Shown one piece after another: positions 43,310-52,511 of a stretch of DNA of 64,000 bases; the stretch's first letter is position 1; each line of letters opens with the position of its first letter. The notes below the pieces were generated by a model, which did no database searches, was not told the DNA's origin, and saw nothing but the letters and a program-made list of their open reading frames with translations. Source of the stretch: JAGNRR01 sp964389575 (lineage in GTDB: Bacteria; Bacteroidota; Bacteroidia; Chitinophagales; Chitinophagaceae); NCBI GenBank assembly GCA_964389575.1, contig CAYMFF010000006.1:1-64000 (forward strand), in the 5' to 3' direction. A program made the translations under genes and the position numbers.

Positions 43310-44911
43310 ATGAAAACAACTTTACGCTTTTTGTTCCTCAACATTTTATTCTTTTTGCTAGCCGCTTCTACCCTAGAGGCTCAATCATTATTAGATCGTG
43401 CGAAAAGAAGAGCACAAGAAAAACTCGAACGCAAAGCCAATGAAGTAATCGACCGGAATATTGATAGAATAGATAATGTAGGAAAAGGAAAAAACAAAAA
43501 TAACACTGATGGTAAAAGAAATAATGGAAATACCAACGAAGAAGAAGTCAGAAACAGAACAAACGGCAGATCCTCTTCAGCCTCCAATAATGGTGATGGT
43601 GGTGAATTAATGAGCGAAGCATTTGAAAAAGCTTCAATGGCCATTTATAGATGTGGCACGTACTTACTCGATTGTCCGATGTATCAAGATATAAGCGAAG
43701 ACCCTTCTATTAAAGAAGTAAATTTTGGTCCAGAAACAGTGCAAGCACTTTTAAATAACACAGCGCAGGATGGAGTTACCATAAGAAGTTTTGGTGTACG
43801 AAAAGATAAAATTGAAGAAGCAATAAATTATTTAGCCAGTTCAGAAGGACAAGAAAAATATAACAACCAGTTGGAAAGGGAATATGCCCAGAAAAAATGG
43901 TACCCGAATGAAACCTTAAAAAAGATTGCTACGATTACTAAAAATTTACAATTCTTGCAAAGAAAGGCTTTACCCAATGATCCGAATCTAGCAAAAATAA
44001 CCAATTACGCCATGAAGCTAGAAGGCAAATTAAGTGGAAAGAAAACAGCGACCTTAAATGCTGTTACGAGCAATGCTTTTCACAAACAAAACGTGAACAA
44101 AATTTTCTTCACCAATAACCTAAACCTAAATCCTGCAAATGCAAAAGCTAGTGACTTCAAAACAAGCTTCCAACCAGGAGAAACGATAAAGGCAGTTGCT
44201 TTTTTTGACGATACGTACGAAAAGCTTTACGGCTCCTTTGGAAATCAGCCTGCCTATACAATCGCCTCACCAGTGCAACATAGTAGCCGACAATTCTTTA
44301 TTGAAAGTTATAACAAGGCAAGAGATAATAAAAAGAGCTATTGCGATTTTGTAATTGTCACCGATGCTGCTAATTATAAACCTGCGCCTAAAAATAGTGT
44401 TGGAAAACAAATGAAATATTTAGCTACAGAATTACCTCCCCGGGAAGTAAAAATGACGGTAAAATTTTCTAAGAGCAATGCAGGCAAAGGTCAACAGGAT
44501 GTAGCAGGGACTTTCAATTTTAATGCTGATGATGACGCTGGTCTTGCGAGACTCGAAGCCACCGCTAAAAGTTTTGATGCGAAAGCTTTAGCCACTGTTG
44601 GCATTCCCAAAGCAGGAATGAGAAATTCTTCAATCGAAAAACAACTAATTGGGCATTTCAATTCTTTAGGTTGGCAAGAAAAATTTTATAAGACGGTGAT
44701 TGCATCTAAAAGCTATAAAACTTTATACCATAATATTTCTGGTAGAATAATAGGCCGTACACTAAAAGTATATATGTTTTCAAGAAAAAATGGCGGCTGT
44801 ATGTATCAAGACTTTACTGTGAAACAAGATAAAACTTCTAGTGGATATGGCCCGTGGAGAAAATATGGAGTTGGCTCCCAGACTACAGTAGATTGTAAAA
44901 ACGTAAGATAG
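43310..44911 (+). CDS. Exported hypothetical protein, 533 aa
   Basis: Not recognised. The ATG at 43310 gives MKTTLRFLFLNILFFLLAAS TLEAQ, a clear signal peptide, so the in-frame ATG at 43286 is not used. Residues 26-70 are a basic helix (LLDRAKRRAQEKLERKANEV). An Asn/Gly-rich low-complexity linker (KNKNNTDGKRNNGNTNEE) follows. The remaining 440 residues look folded (CGTYLLDCPMYQDISEDP, KILRNLQFLQ-type helices, then beta). The RAKRRAQEK opening recurs in exported Bacteroidota proteins of unknown role. It stands alone. Confidence 0.75.
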   Translation: MKTTLRFLFLNILFFLLAASTLEAQSLLDRAKRRAQEKLERKANEVIDRNIDRIDNVGKGKNKNNTDGKRNNGNTNEEEVRNRTNGRSSSASNNGDGGELMSEAFEKASMAIYRCGTYLLDCPMYQDISEDPSIKEVNFGPETVQALLNNTAQDGVTIRSFGVRKDKIEEAINYLASSEGQEKYNNQLEREYAQKKWYPNETLKKIATITKNLQFLQRKALPNDPNLAKITNYAMKLEGKLSGKKTATLNAVTSNAFHKQNVNKIFFTNNLNLNPANAKASDFKTSFQPGETIKAVAFFDDTYEKLYGSFGNQPAYTIASPVQHSSRQFFIESYNKARDNKKSYCDFVIVTDAANYKPAPKNSVGKQMKYLATELPPREVKMTVKFSKSNAGKGQQDVAGTFNFNADDDAGLARLEATAKSFDAKALATVGIPKAGMRNSSIEKQLIGHFNSLGWQEKFYKTVIASKSYKTLYHNISGRIIGRTLKVYMFSRKNGGCMYQDFTVKQDKTSSGYGPWRKYGVGSQTTVDCKNVR

Positions 44912-44967
44912 AATCGTCGACTACGGAAAATAATTAAGCCAATAACATTTTCGTAAGAAGCGCTATA

Positions 44968-45705
44968 TCAAATAGATATTTGATCAATCAAAGTGCCTAA
45001 TAAAACAGCAACCAATGAAAAGGCAATAAACCCTAAAAGATAGGCGAAAAAAGCTTTGACATAATTAATAAATTTACTTCCGTCATAAAATTGCCCAATG
45101 GCCCATGAAGTGTATATGAATGCAATCAAACCAGCAAACTGCATCAAATTGATAGTAAAAATTCCCTGAATAGCCGCAAATAAGGCAAAAAGCAGCATTC
45201 CCATTCCCATGACAAAACAGAGAAGGATTAAAATCTCAAAGAAATTATAATCATGCTTTCTAAAAAATAATTTCAGGAACATGGCTATAAAGCCTCCCAT
45301 TATGATATTGGCATAGCCATAATGATCAGAAATCCATTTAAAAATCTCTAAAGTAGCAGACTGTTCGGCATCGTCAATTTTCATATAGCCATCTTCAATA
45401 TGAAAATAATGATTAACTAAGGAGTAAACGAGCGATGTTACAATGATAAAAAGAATAGGCTTTACCAGTCGATTTCTATCTGCACCTATAAAGTTTCGAA
45501 TATTTTTTCCTGGACGAACCAGTAATTCTCGCATGGTATAAAAGATTCCTTTTTCAAAATGAAGAATATGCTTTATCTCATTTAGAATATAATGTCCATC
45601 AATTCTTTTCAGCTCAATAGCCTGACCACAATTGGAACAAAAATTGGCATCCACTTTCTGATGACAGTTCTTACATTCTTTTCCTGTTTTTGAGATTTTT
45701 TCCAT
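44968..45705 (-). CDS. DUF3667 family membrane protein with N-terminal zinc ribbon
   Basis: A 245-residue protein starting with a zinc-ribbon pair CKNCHQKVDANFCSNCGQA, then RELLVRPGKNIRNFIGADRN and LVKPILFIIVTSLVYSL, the arrangement of DUF3667. About four to five transmembrane helices fill the C-terminal half. The function of the family is unknown. It is divergent from the coiled-coil gene at 45974. Confidence 0.85.
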   Translation of the reverse strand: MEKISKTGKECKNCHQKVDANFCSNCGQAIELKRIDGHYILNEIKHILHFEKGIFYTMRELLVRPGKNIRNFIGADRNRLVKPILFIIVTSLVYSLVNHYFHIEDGYMKIDDAEQSATLEIFKWISDHYGYANIIMGGFIAMFLKLFFRKHDYNFFEILILLCFVMGMGMLLFALFAAIQGIFTINLMQFAGLIAFIYTSWAIGQFYDGSKFINYVKAFFAYLLGFIAFSLVAVLLGTLIDQISI

Positions 45706-45973
45706 TTTGTTTAATCCAATTCTGCATGGCGAATATTCAAACTCACCACTATAAATCTACATAAATTACGCTAAAAGATAGTTTCTAGTATTTCAAATTT
45801 TCAAATTCGCTTACCGCTCATCAGCCGTTTTCACTTTGCCGTCCCTAAATTTATCTGAAAATGGTCTGAAAAATATAGGAAGTTCGTTTTATTTCGTACC
45901 TTGCCCATATTCAATCAAACGCAACTATAGCGTACTATAGAGCGCCTTTGAAAAAACTAAATTATTAAGAATT

Positions 45974-47314
45974 ATGAGCACAGACGATTTTGATTTATTA
46001 GACACCTCCTCAGAAAAAATAAAAGCGAGCCAGGTAGATTTTGGACAAGTTGTAGACAAAATGAAGTCACAACTTAGTGAAAACGATGACCCAGAAATGC
46101 GTCAGAAAATCTTGGACGCCACCTTGGACAGTGTAGTAGGAATAGCTGAAGAAGATAGAACTTCGCTTTTAGGAGCTATTAAAGATTTAACAGACTACTT
46201 GGATGAAGTTGGTTTAAAATTTGAATCTTTCACTTCGCTAGATGCTAAGGAGAAAGGTCATATTGCGAAAGCTCAAACCCGATTGACTAATGCAGAGGCA
46301 GATCTTGCAGAGAAAAATGCTAGTAAGGATAATTGGTGGACCCGCCTCTGGGGACGCGAACGTAAAATTCAAGCTGCAGAACAAGAATTAGATGAAGCAA
46401 CTAAAAATCGATCACTGGCTGAAAATGAAGCCAAAGAAATGTTCCAACAACGAATTGAAAAAGCCGGAGTAGAAATTCTTTTGAAAGAGCTTTCGCATAA
46501 AAGTCAAGCGGCCGTTACTCAATTAAAAGAGCGTGAAATAGAAATTAAAGAAATAGAAGGCAAACTAACAGTTGCTATTGAAGAGGCAAATAAAAATCAT
46601 ACAAAAGCGTTGCAAAAACGCGATGAAGTTGAAGCTGAAATAGAAAAAGCAACAGCTGAAATGCAACAACGCCGTAGTGAATTAGAAGAAGTAGCTGATA
46701 AGCAATCGCCTGAATACTCAAAAGCCTTGGCCGCTGTTACAACGATAGAACAAAAAGTGGAAGAATTAAATGGTCGCATGAAAGCCTACACTTCCCTAGC
46801 CGCCTCTAAAGATAGTTTCGTGCATAAGCACAACTTAACGATTAAAGTATTGACAGGTTTACGTTCTAATTTATTAACGCAACGTGCCAAATTGCAATCG
46901 GATACTGAAGAACGTATTAAATACTACGAAGGTTATGCCGTAGCATTAAAAGCGCGTACCGATCAAGAATTTGCTGCTATCCTAGAAACCTTAGGTGTAA
47001 AAACTGATGAGAATGTGGCCAAAACATTAGCTGCAATTTACACGGCCAGCACAAAAGCTTCTCAAGAAATGATGGAAAGTATTCCAGAACATGAGAAGAA
47101 GATGCACGAAATCTATAAGAGCTATGCCGAATCTTTGGCGACAGCACGTGAGCGTGATGCAGAAATTCATAAGAACTTTGAGAATCGCTATGGCATAGAA
47201 GCTAAGGAAATTTTTGAAGAGTACTATGCAACAGAAAGCGCAGGTGACGAAGGTGCAGGCGCAACGGAAGGTGCTTCTGAAGGAAGCGGCGCGACGGATG
47301 ATTTGCTTTCTTAA
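45974..47314 (+). CDS. Long coiled-coil protein, first gene of an uncharacterised block
   Basis: A 446-residue soluble protein dominated by heptad-rich helices, roughly 95-180 and 190-300 (TRLTNAEADLAEKNASKDN, EVEAEIEKATAEMQQRRSEL, KVEELNGRMKAYTSLAA), then a helical region to about 415 and an acidic Gly/Ala/Glu tail. Both ends carry a similar acidic motif, TDDFDLLD at the N-terminus and TDDLLS at the C-terminus. No signal peptide. Its layout loosely recalls TelA-type stress proteins, but I see no TelA signature. Database names such as microtubule-binding protein for such sequences reflect only the coiled coil. A TACCTTGC at 45897-45904 is a possible -7 box with a long leader. Confidence 0.78.
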   Translation: MSTDDFDLLDTSSEKIKASQVDFGQVVDKMKSQLSENDDPEMRQKILDATLDSVVGIAEEDRTSLLGAIKDLTDYLDEVGLKFESFTSLDAKEKGHIAKAQTRLTNAEADLAEKNASKDNWWTRLWGRERKIQAAEQELDEATKNRSLAENEAKEMFQQRIEKAGVEILLKELSHKSQAAVTQLKEREIEIKEIEGKLTVAIEEANKNHTKALQKRDEVEAEIEKATAEMQQRRSELEEVADKQSPEYSKALAAVTTIEQKVEELNGRMKAYTSLAASKDSFVHKHNLTIKVLTGLRSNLLTQRAKLQSDTEERIKYYEGYAVALKARTDQEFAAILETLGVKTDENVAKTLAAIYTASTKASQEMMESIPEHEKKMHEIYKSYAESLATARERDAEIHKNFENRYGIEAKEIFEEYYATESAGDEGAGATEGASEGSGATDDLLS

Positions 47315-47330
47315 GAACTATTTGAATTAA

Positions 47331-47347
47331 GAATATCGAATAACGAA
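47331..47347. repeat. Left inverted repeat next to the S23-type gene
   Basis: GAATATCGAATAACGAA matches the reverse complement of 47774-47790 at 15 of 17 positions. The pair encloses the four-helix-bundle gene. Confidence 0.5.
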
Positions 47348-47371
47348 TATTGATTTAAGAAATAGAATAAC

Positions 47372-47737
47372 GTGAATAAATATGATTTAGAGGAGCGACT
47401 TATTAAATTTTCAGTACTAATTATTGAAATAGTTAATAGAGCGCCTAAATCACTGGCCGCCAAGACACTTTCAGGACAATTAATTCGATCGGGTCTTTCA
47501 GTTTCACTAAACTATGGAGAAGCCCAAAGTGCCGAATCTTCTAAAGACTTTATTCATAAATTAAAAATTATTCTCAAAGAATTACGAGAAACGCATATAA
47601 ATCTTAAAATCACAATGCGAAGTAAGTCGCACACGAATGAAGATCAAATTCAGAAAGCGATTAATGAATGCAATGAACTTATCTCCATATTTGTAAAAAG
47701 TGTAAAAACAGTTCAAGAGAAACAAATAAGTAAATGA
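47372..47737 (+). CDS. S23/four-helix-bundle protein (23S rRNA intervening-sequence protein family)
   Basis: A 121-residue protein of the S23 family, first described in intervening sequences of 23S rRNA genes and also found as stand-alone genes; the fold is related to the Avd accessory protein of diversity-generating retroelements. Seen: DLEERLIKFSVLIIEIVNRA, SLAAKTLSGQLIRSGLSVSL, NYGEAQSAES and FIHKLKIILKELRETHINL. The start is GTG at 47372. No rRNA gene is nearby. It is flanked by an inverted repeat (47331-47347/47774-47790) and followed by a 32-base direct repeat, and it separates the coiled-coil gene from the rest of the block, so it may be an insertion. Confidence 0.85.
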   Translation: MNKYDLEERLIKFSVLIIEIVNRAPKSLAAKTLSGQLIRSGLSVSLNYGEAQSAESSKDFIHKLKIILKELRETHINLKITMRSKSHTNEDQIQKAINECNELISIFVKSVKTVQEKQISK

Positions 47738-47744
47738 ACCCCAT

Positions 47745-47776
47745 AAGAGCATTTCTAAAATCGTTAATCAGCGTTC
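47745..47776. repeat. 32-base direct repeat, copy 1
   Basis: Contains CTAAAATCGTTAATC; matches 47876-47907 at 27 of 32 positions. It starts eight bases after the S23-type gene stop. Confidence 0.6.
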
Positions 47777-47790
47777 ATTATTCGACATTC
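47774..47790. repeat. Right inverted repeat next to the S23-type gene
   Basis: TTCATTATTCGACATTC, partner of 47331-47347 (15/17 in reverse complement). Confidence 0.5.
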
Positions 47791-47875
47791 AAAAAAAGAT
47801 GTTAGAATGCTGAACTGAGATAAAAAAAGAATTAATACAATGAATGAATGACAAGAATAAAAAAAATAACGTAAC

Positions 47876-47907
47876 AAAAGCACTCCTAAAATCGTTAATC
47901 GGAGTTC
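47876..47907. repeat. 32-base direct repeat, copy 2
   Basis: Contains ACTCC ... GGAGT, a 5-bp imperfect hairpin around AAAATCGTTAATC, and ends 18 bases before the ATG at 47926. The two copies bracket a 99-base AT-rich stretch without a gene. Confidence 0.6.
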
Positions 47908-47925
47908 TTAAACCTTAAATCAATA

Positions 47926-49005
47926 ATGGATATTTCTCAAATAATAACACCCGAAGACGCGGTAAAGCTAGAAGATAAAAAACAGTATACATTCTACTTC
48001 GATCTAGTTCAACATGCCATGGGCACCTTAGTAGAAGGCACACGCCGTTTGCACAACGACCAAGTTTCGCAACAAGAGACTGAGTTTGTTCGCTTATCAG
48101 CTGAACGCTTGCTATACACCTTAAACGCTCTAGAACTTCGCTATTTGCACATTGATGAGAATACAATGGAAATCGATGTAACCCATTCTGGCTTTCCAAA
48201 TTCTTCTGCTCTTCGCTTTCTAAGCAATGAAATTACTTTTATTGAAAAAGGAACTGCTGCAAAAATTGAAGAAGTCGACCCATTAATTGATGCCTTTGTA
48301 GAAAAGCTAATGGTTAAAAAAGAGCATATCGAAAATGAAGATATTGCTCAAACGGCATTTTCACTATTTCATAAAAAAACCGAAAAAAATAAACTGTATG
48401 ACATGTTTGTTTTTGGTGCCGTACGACCATCTGAGTTTATGGATTATGACTTTGTAGTGTACTGGATGAATTACGATGTGCTGATCAATAGACCATTTAT
48501 TTCGGTAATGTATTTTGATATAGAAGCTAAGAATACAGGACAACGAAAATATGATGAAGAAGAAATCATTAATGCCATAAAGAATACGGTACCCGCATCA
48601 ACAGTTCAATCTATTATTTATGATATCGATAAAAACGTTGAAGAAATTATACCCAAACTGTATAAGCGATTTGACATTGGTCCGTTGGCAAACATTTTCA
48701 CTAGAGATGATCGTCAAGTATCAATGGCGTTGCGAGAAGGTATTAAAACGAAAGATTTACCAATGGATGCCTTCGCATTAGAAATCAAAATGGAACAAGT
48801 AACTTCTACTGGTGAAGTAGAAACTGGTGGCATCTTTTCGTTTATTAATAAAAAAACAATTCAAAATTGGAGTGACCCGGTTGCATTTAATTTTTTAATG
48901 GCACCCCATATGGTCATACAATATTTACATAACAATCATAGCGAGATTTTAAAAGGTCTTACTAAACATCCTATCGATGTTGAAGGAATTAAAAAAGAAA
49001 ACTAA
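47926..49005 (+). CDS. Uncharacterised soluble protein, 359 aa, partner of the AAA ATPase
   Basis: Not recognised. It is a mixed alpha/beta protein without signal peptide or membrane segment. The N-terminal 100 residues are helical (YFDLVQHAMGTLVEGTRRLH, RLSAERLLYTLNALELRYL). The centre is probably beta-rich with FMDYDFVVYWMNYDV and ISVMYFDIEAKNTGQRKYD. Its stop codon directly abuts the ATG of the AAA ATPase gene, so the products are very likely partners, for example an adaptor or substrate of the ATPase. Confidence 0.75.
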   Translation: MDISQIITPEDAVKLEDKKQYTFYFDLVQHAMGTLVEGTRRLHNDQVSQQETEFVRLSAERLLYTLNALELRYLHIDENTMEIDVTHSGFPNSSALRFLSNEITFIEKGTAAKIEEVDPLIDAFVEKLMVKKEHIENEDIAQTAFSLFHKKTEKNKLYDMFVFGAVRPSEFMDYDFVVYWMNYDVLINRPFISVMYFDIEAKNTGQRKYDEEEIINAIKNTVPASTVQSIIYDIDKNVEEIIPKLYKRFDIGPLANIFTRDDRQVSMALREGIKTKDLPMDAFALEIKMEQVTSTGEVETGGIFSFINKKTIQNWSDPVAFNFLMAPHMVIQYLHNNHSEILKGLTKHPIDVEGIKKEN

Positions 49006-50961
49006 ATGGAACAAACACAATCATTTCCGATTAAACTAAATGAGTTAGAGCACTACCGTCAGGAGGCTACTCGATATATGATTAGTTGCGTTTGGGAACA
49101 AAGCAATAGTGCTAGAAACCGGGAAGGAAAAGACAATAATAACATTTTACTTTTTTTATCAAAAGCTACTGGCGAAGGCACTGGCGGTGTAAAAGCAGAA
49201 ACATTTGGTACGGTAAAAACGCTCATGAAAAAGCTATTGCCGAACTCCATTGCACTCCCACCCTCTTTGAGTCAAACAACTTATGCCTTGCAAGAAGGAA
49301 TTGCTATAGGTAATTGGGTGCGCGAAAGTTATGCCGATGCGAGTGGACTATCTACACTGCGTGAAAAAATTTCAACATTAGATGCAAATGGCAAACGAGA
49401 TTTTGAAAGTAAAATGCAAACAGGAGCTAGCTTCATGCTATTCTCGATTGCTTCATACGTTTTGCATCAGTTACGACCTTTAGCGAGCTCTGATTTAGCA
49501 GTAATGAAAAATAAGTTTGCCGGCATTCCTGAAGTTTCTGTGGTGAGTCCTTCAAAAGGAATTTCTTGCATGTTGTTTTACTACAACAAATACTTGAATC
49601 ATCCTGATGTAATTCTTTCGGATAAAGATGTTGTGGATTTGACTGTGGTATTCTTCGAAACACTTTTAGATGAGCTAGCGCAACGCAGAACTTCTTTACA
49701 ATTTACAGAATGCATTACCGATCGTAATTACAAATTAGAAAACTCGGAGTTTGTAATTTCTGGTTGGGATAGCTTGGGTGGTGATAATGCAACAAGTATA
49801 GAATTTAATAAAATTCGCTTTGAGCAAATCGTAGGAAATAAAGATGCCAAACACTTTGCCCGCCGTTTGACCGAACGATTATTAAGTTATGATTTTACAG
49901 CCAAGAAAAATCCCTTTCAGGAGCTAGGCGGTTTCATGCCTGTTTTTATGGGTTATGGAATTCCCGGTACCGGTAAAAGTATGTTGATTGCGGCCATTGC
50001 CACTAAATTACAAGAGCATGCAGAGCAACTAGATGTTCCTTTTCTTTTTCACCCTATGCCTGACACTTTGATAAGTACTTTTCAGGGAGGAAGCGCCGAG
50101 CGAATGGTAGAATGGATGAAACCATTACAAGACCCTAGCCGATTAATTTTTGCGCCGATTGATGATGCTGAAAACAATTTGCAAGAAAGAACACAACAAG
50201 GAGTTAGTGCCGGTGTAAAAGAAGTAATTGGTGTTTTCTTGCGCTATACCGAGGGTGCCTATGCTGTAAACTATGGAAATAGCTCAATTGGATTATTTAC
50301 CAATCTACCTGAAATGCTTGACAAGGCAGTTATCTCACGAATACAAGGCAGATTCAAAATTGATGGTGCGCAAAAAGTGAACGACTTCTTAGATCAAGAT
50401 CATATCTGGTGGAGAAAATTAGATGAAAGCGTAAAAGGTTTTGTGGACATGAAAGACCCAAGTTATGAATATCTTTCTGACCAGAAAATGGTATCCCATA
50501 TTGGAGAGGTACTAGATAATGTTTCCGAACCAAAAGAAGGTGCCATCATAAAAGCATTTGAAGTTGCAAAAAACGAAGCTGCCTTAGACGAGCACGCTTT
50601 TTTTGCTAAACTGTATAATGAAACACAGAAATCATTCCCGTTCTTCTCGTCACGAGATGTTCGAAATATTCAATCAGCAATTTCCTTACGTCTTACTGAT
50701 TTTGACTTAGAACCAGAGTGGTTAAACAATCCTGAGATTTTTATTAAAAAGGATTATGATACTAAGTTTAATATGCTACGCGAACTTATGCAGAGCAACA
50801 TGAAAGGTCTCAGCTTCGCTGAAATTCGTTTGCAAGAAGTAATTCGTTACCTAGATAATTATGCTACCATAGCCGACACTGACTTTAAACGTCAAGTAGA
50901 AAAACAAGTAGAACGGAATAAAATATTTGAAGAAGCGAAGAAAACAATGAATAATGGATAG
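49006..50961 (+). CDS. Divergent AAA-family ATPase, 651 aa
   Basis: ATPase with a 300-residue helical N-terminal region and a C-terminal AAA module. Walker A is GIPGTGKS at 318-325. The Walker B region IFAPIDDAEN (381-390) has Asp386-Asp387 instead of the usual Asp-Glu. Sensor 1 Asn433 lies in GLFTNLP, and Arg445/Arg449 (VISRIQGRF) are likely arginine fingers. The loop FQGGSAERM (359-367) corresponds to the pore/second-region part of classical AAA proteins. Such motors remodel or unfold proteins. Its partners are most likely the products of the abutting 359-residue gene and the coiled-coil gene. I cannot match it to a named family. Confidence 0.85.
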   Translation: MEQTQSFPIKLNELEHYRQEATRYMISCVWEQSNSARNREGKDNNNILLFLSKATGEGTGGVKAETFGTVKTLMKKLLPNSIALPPSLSQTTYALQEGIAIGNWVRESYADASGLSTLREKISTLDANGKRDFESKMQTGASFMLFSIASYVLHQLRPLASSDLAVMKNKFAGIPEVSVVSPSKGISCMLFYYNKYLNHPDVILSDKDVVDLTVVFFETLLDELAQRRTSLQFTECITDRNYKLENSEFVISGWDSLGGDNATSIEFNKIRFEQIVGNKDAKHFARRLTERLLSYDFTAKKNPFQELGGFMPVFMGYGIPGTGKSMLIAAIATKLQEHAEQLDVPFLFHPMPDTLISTFQGGSAERMVEWMKPLQDPSRLIFAPIDDAENNLQERTQQGVSAGVKEVIGVFLRYTEGAYAVNYGNSSIGLFTNLPEMLDKAVISRIQGRFKIDGAQKVNDFLDQDHIWWRKLDESVKGFVDMKDPSYEYLSDQKMVSHIGEVLDNVSEPKEGAIIKAFEVAKNEAALDEHAFFAKLYNETQKSFPFFSSRDVRNIQSAISLRLTDFDLEPEWLNNPEIFIKKDYDTKFNMLRELMQSNMKGLSFAEIRLQEVIRYLDNYATIADTDFKRQVEKQVERNKIFEEAKKTMNNG

Positions 50962-51069
50962 TAGAAAAATGATAGTGAGTCTAATCAGAAAACAACGTAA
51001 GAAAAAATATCTATAACTCCAGGTCAAAAAATTCAATATTCAAAACTAAAAATTAAACATTCGAAATAA

Positions 51070-52362
51070 ATGGATAAACTAAGAGCTGCTGGATTATATA
51101 TGTCTTCACTTTACTCTTTAAAGGGTAAGATGATAGATCGTTATAATGAATGTTTACAATCCTTAGGTCTAGAACCCACTAAATTAGAATCAATAAATAT
51201 AGATGCTATTGGTTGGAGCCCTGAAGTTGCGCAAGAAAAAGAAGAACTGCATTATTTAAACCATGGCGGCGCGAACCCTTATGGAATTATTATGTCCCCC
51301 GAACAAAATGGATTACCTATTTATTTCCCGTTCCATAGTTTTGATAGAGAATTAGTTGATTTATTTTTCAAAGAAAACCTAACGGCCATAAAAGATATTA
51401 CTGCTGATGCGGCAATCATTATTAATTTAGATCAGGATATTGATGCCTTTTATGAACCCTCTGATTTGATTGATTATAACATGGTTACAGTAGGTTATAA
51501 AATTTTAGGCGAGCTAGACCGAGAACAAATCAAACAAAATACTTTAATACAAAAAATGTATAAAGGTCATAATAGTTTGGATGTCAATTTGCACAATAAG
51601 ATTTTAGCTTCCGCTAAAAAGCATGGAGATCTTAGAGGCAGAGCACTACAACTACGAGAAGTGGATTATCAAACGACTTCTTTTTACACAAAAGCATTTG
51701 GTGGCGTTTTTGTTTTACGAAGTAAAAATGATGGTCATTTATTAATTTTTGAATCTATGGAAGAAATTAATAAATACCAACATACTTATATGGCTGAACA
51801 TATAGCTTCCCCAAATTTATTAAACGAATTGACGCAACGAAAGTATATTCATTTTGATGTAAATAAAATTAGCCGTGAACGAATCGAACGAATTACGCAA
51901 TACTACTTTGCTCAAAGTGTGGACGGAGCGCAGCATCCACTTTCTGAAATTTTAAATAATAAATCTTTGTATTTAAAATATTTAAATCAGCTTTCACAAG
52001 AAGCGAAAATGCAAGTTATTGGACCTATTAAATACTTAGAAAAGGCCACAGCTGGCCAACAAGCGGATCGTGCTCGATATATGACAGATGACATTTTTAG
52101 AGCATTGCACTCTCCTGTGCAAGACGCCAATTCATCCTTGATGTGGATGTTGATTTGCCGCATGCAACCAACCGATTCTTTTTATACGTATTATTTTGAT
52201 AAAGAATTATTCTATGCGCAGTTCATGAATTATTCCGAGGGTTATAAAGAATGGGTGATTAAATTAATTACTGAAGAACTTCGAACCAAATCGGAGGCTA
52301 ACGTGACCTCTACAGCATTTGAACAAGTGGTAAAAGAAGATCATTTCCCACCCAATAATTAA
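51070..52362 (+). CDS. Uncharacterised protein, 430 aa (possibly DUF6638)
   Basis: A soluble protein without known motifs. It starts MDKLRAAGLYMSSLYSLKGK, has YGIIMSPEQNGLPIYFPFHS, DAAIIINLDQDIDAFYEPSD and FYTKAFGGVFVLRSKNDGHL in the middle, and a helical C-terminal part (FDKELFYAQFMNYSEGYKEW). From memory it resembles the uncharacterised family DUF6638, but I could not verify this. It follows the AAA gene after 108 bases of AT-rich sequence with ATTCAATATTCAAA-type repeats. Gene order suggests membership in the same system. Confidence 0.75.
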   Translation: MDKLRAAGLYMSSLYSLKGKMIDRYNECLQSLGLEPTKLESINIDAIGWSPEVAQEKEELHYLNHGGANPYGIIMSPEQNGLPIYFPFHSFDRELVDLFFKENLTAIKDITADAAIIINLDQDIDAFYEPSDLIDYNMVTVGYKILGELDREQIKQNTLIQKMYKGHNSLDVNLHNKILASAKKHGDLRGRALQLREVDYQTTSFYTKAFGGVFVLRSKNDGHLLIFESMEEINKYQHTYMAEHIASPNLLNELTQRKYIHFDVNKISRERIERITQYYFAQSVDGAQHPLSEILNNKSLYLKYLNQLSQEAKMQVIGPIKYLEKATAGQQADRARYMTDDIFRALHSPVQDANSSLMWMLICRMQPTDSFYTYYFDKELFYAQFMNYSEGYKEWVIKLITEELRTKSEANVTSTAFEQVVKEDHFPPNN

Positions 52363-52511
52363 ACTGATTAAGTATAACCCAATTTTGTCTTACCGCTTGT
52401 CATTTAAAACTACCGAACACCCCTTTAACCTTGTTCAGAAAGACCGAATTAGATTTGAAAATTATTAGAACATCTTAAAAATTCGTACCTTTAAACGAAT
52501 TAAATTATACT

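Noticed and set aside
45974..47314. TelA-type tellurite/stress protein assignment for the coiled-coil protein
   Set aside because: Only the general coiled-coil layout is similar; no TelA motif and no TerC/TerD genes nearby.
47331..47907. Diversity-generating retroelement around the S23/Avd-like gene
   Set aside because: No reverse transcriptase and no template/variable repeat pair with adenine-specific differences; the 32-base repeats are too short.
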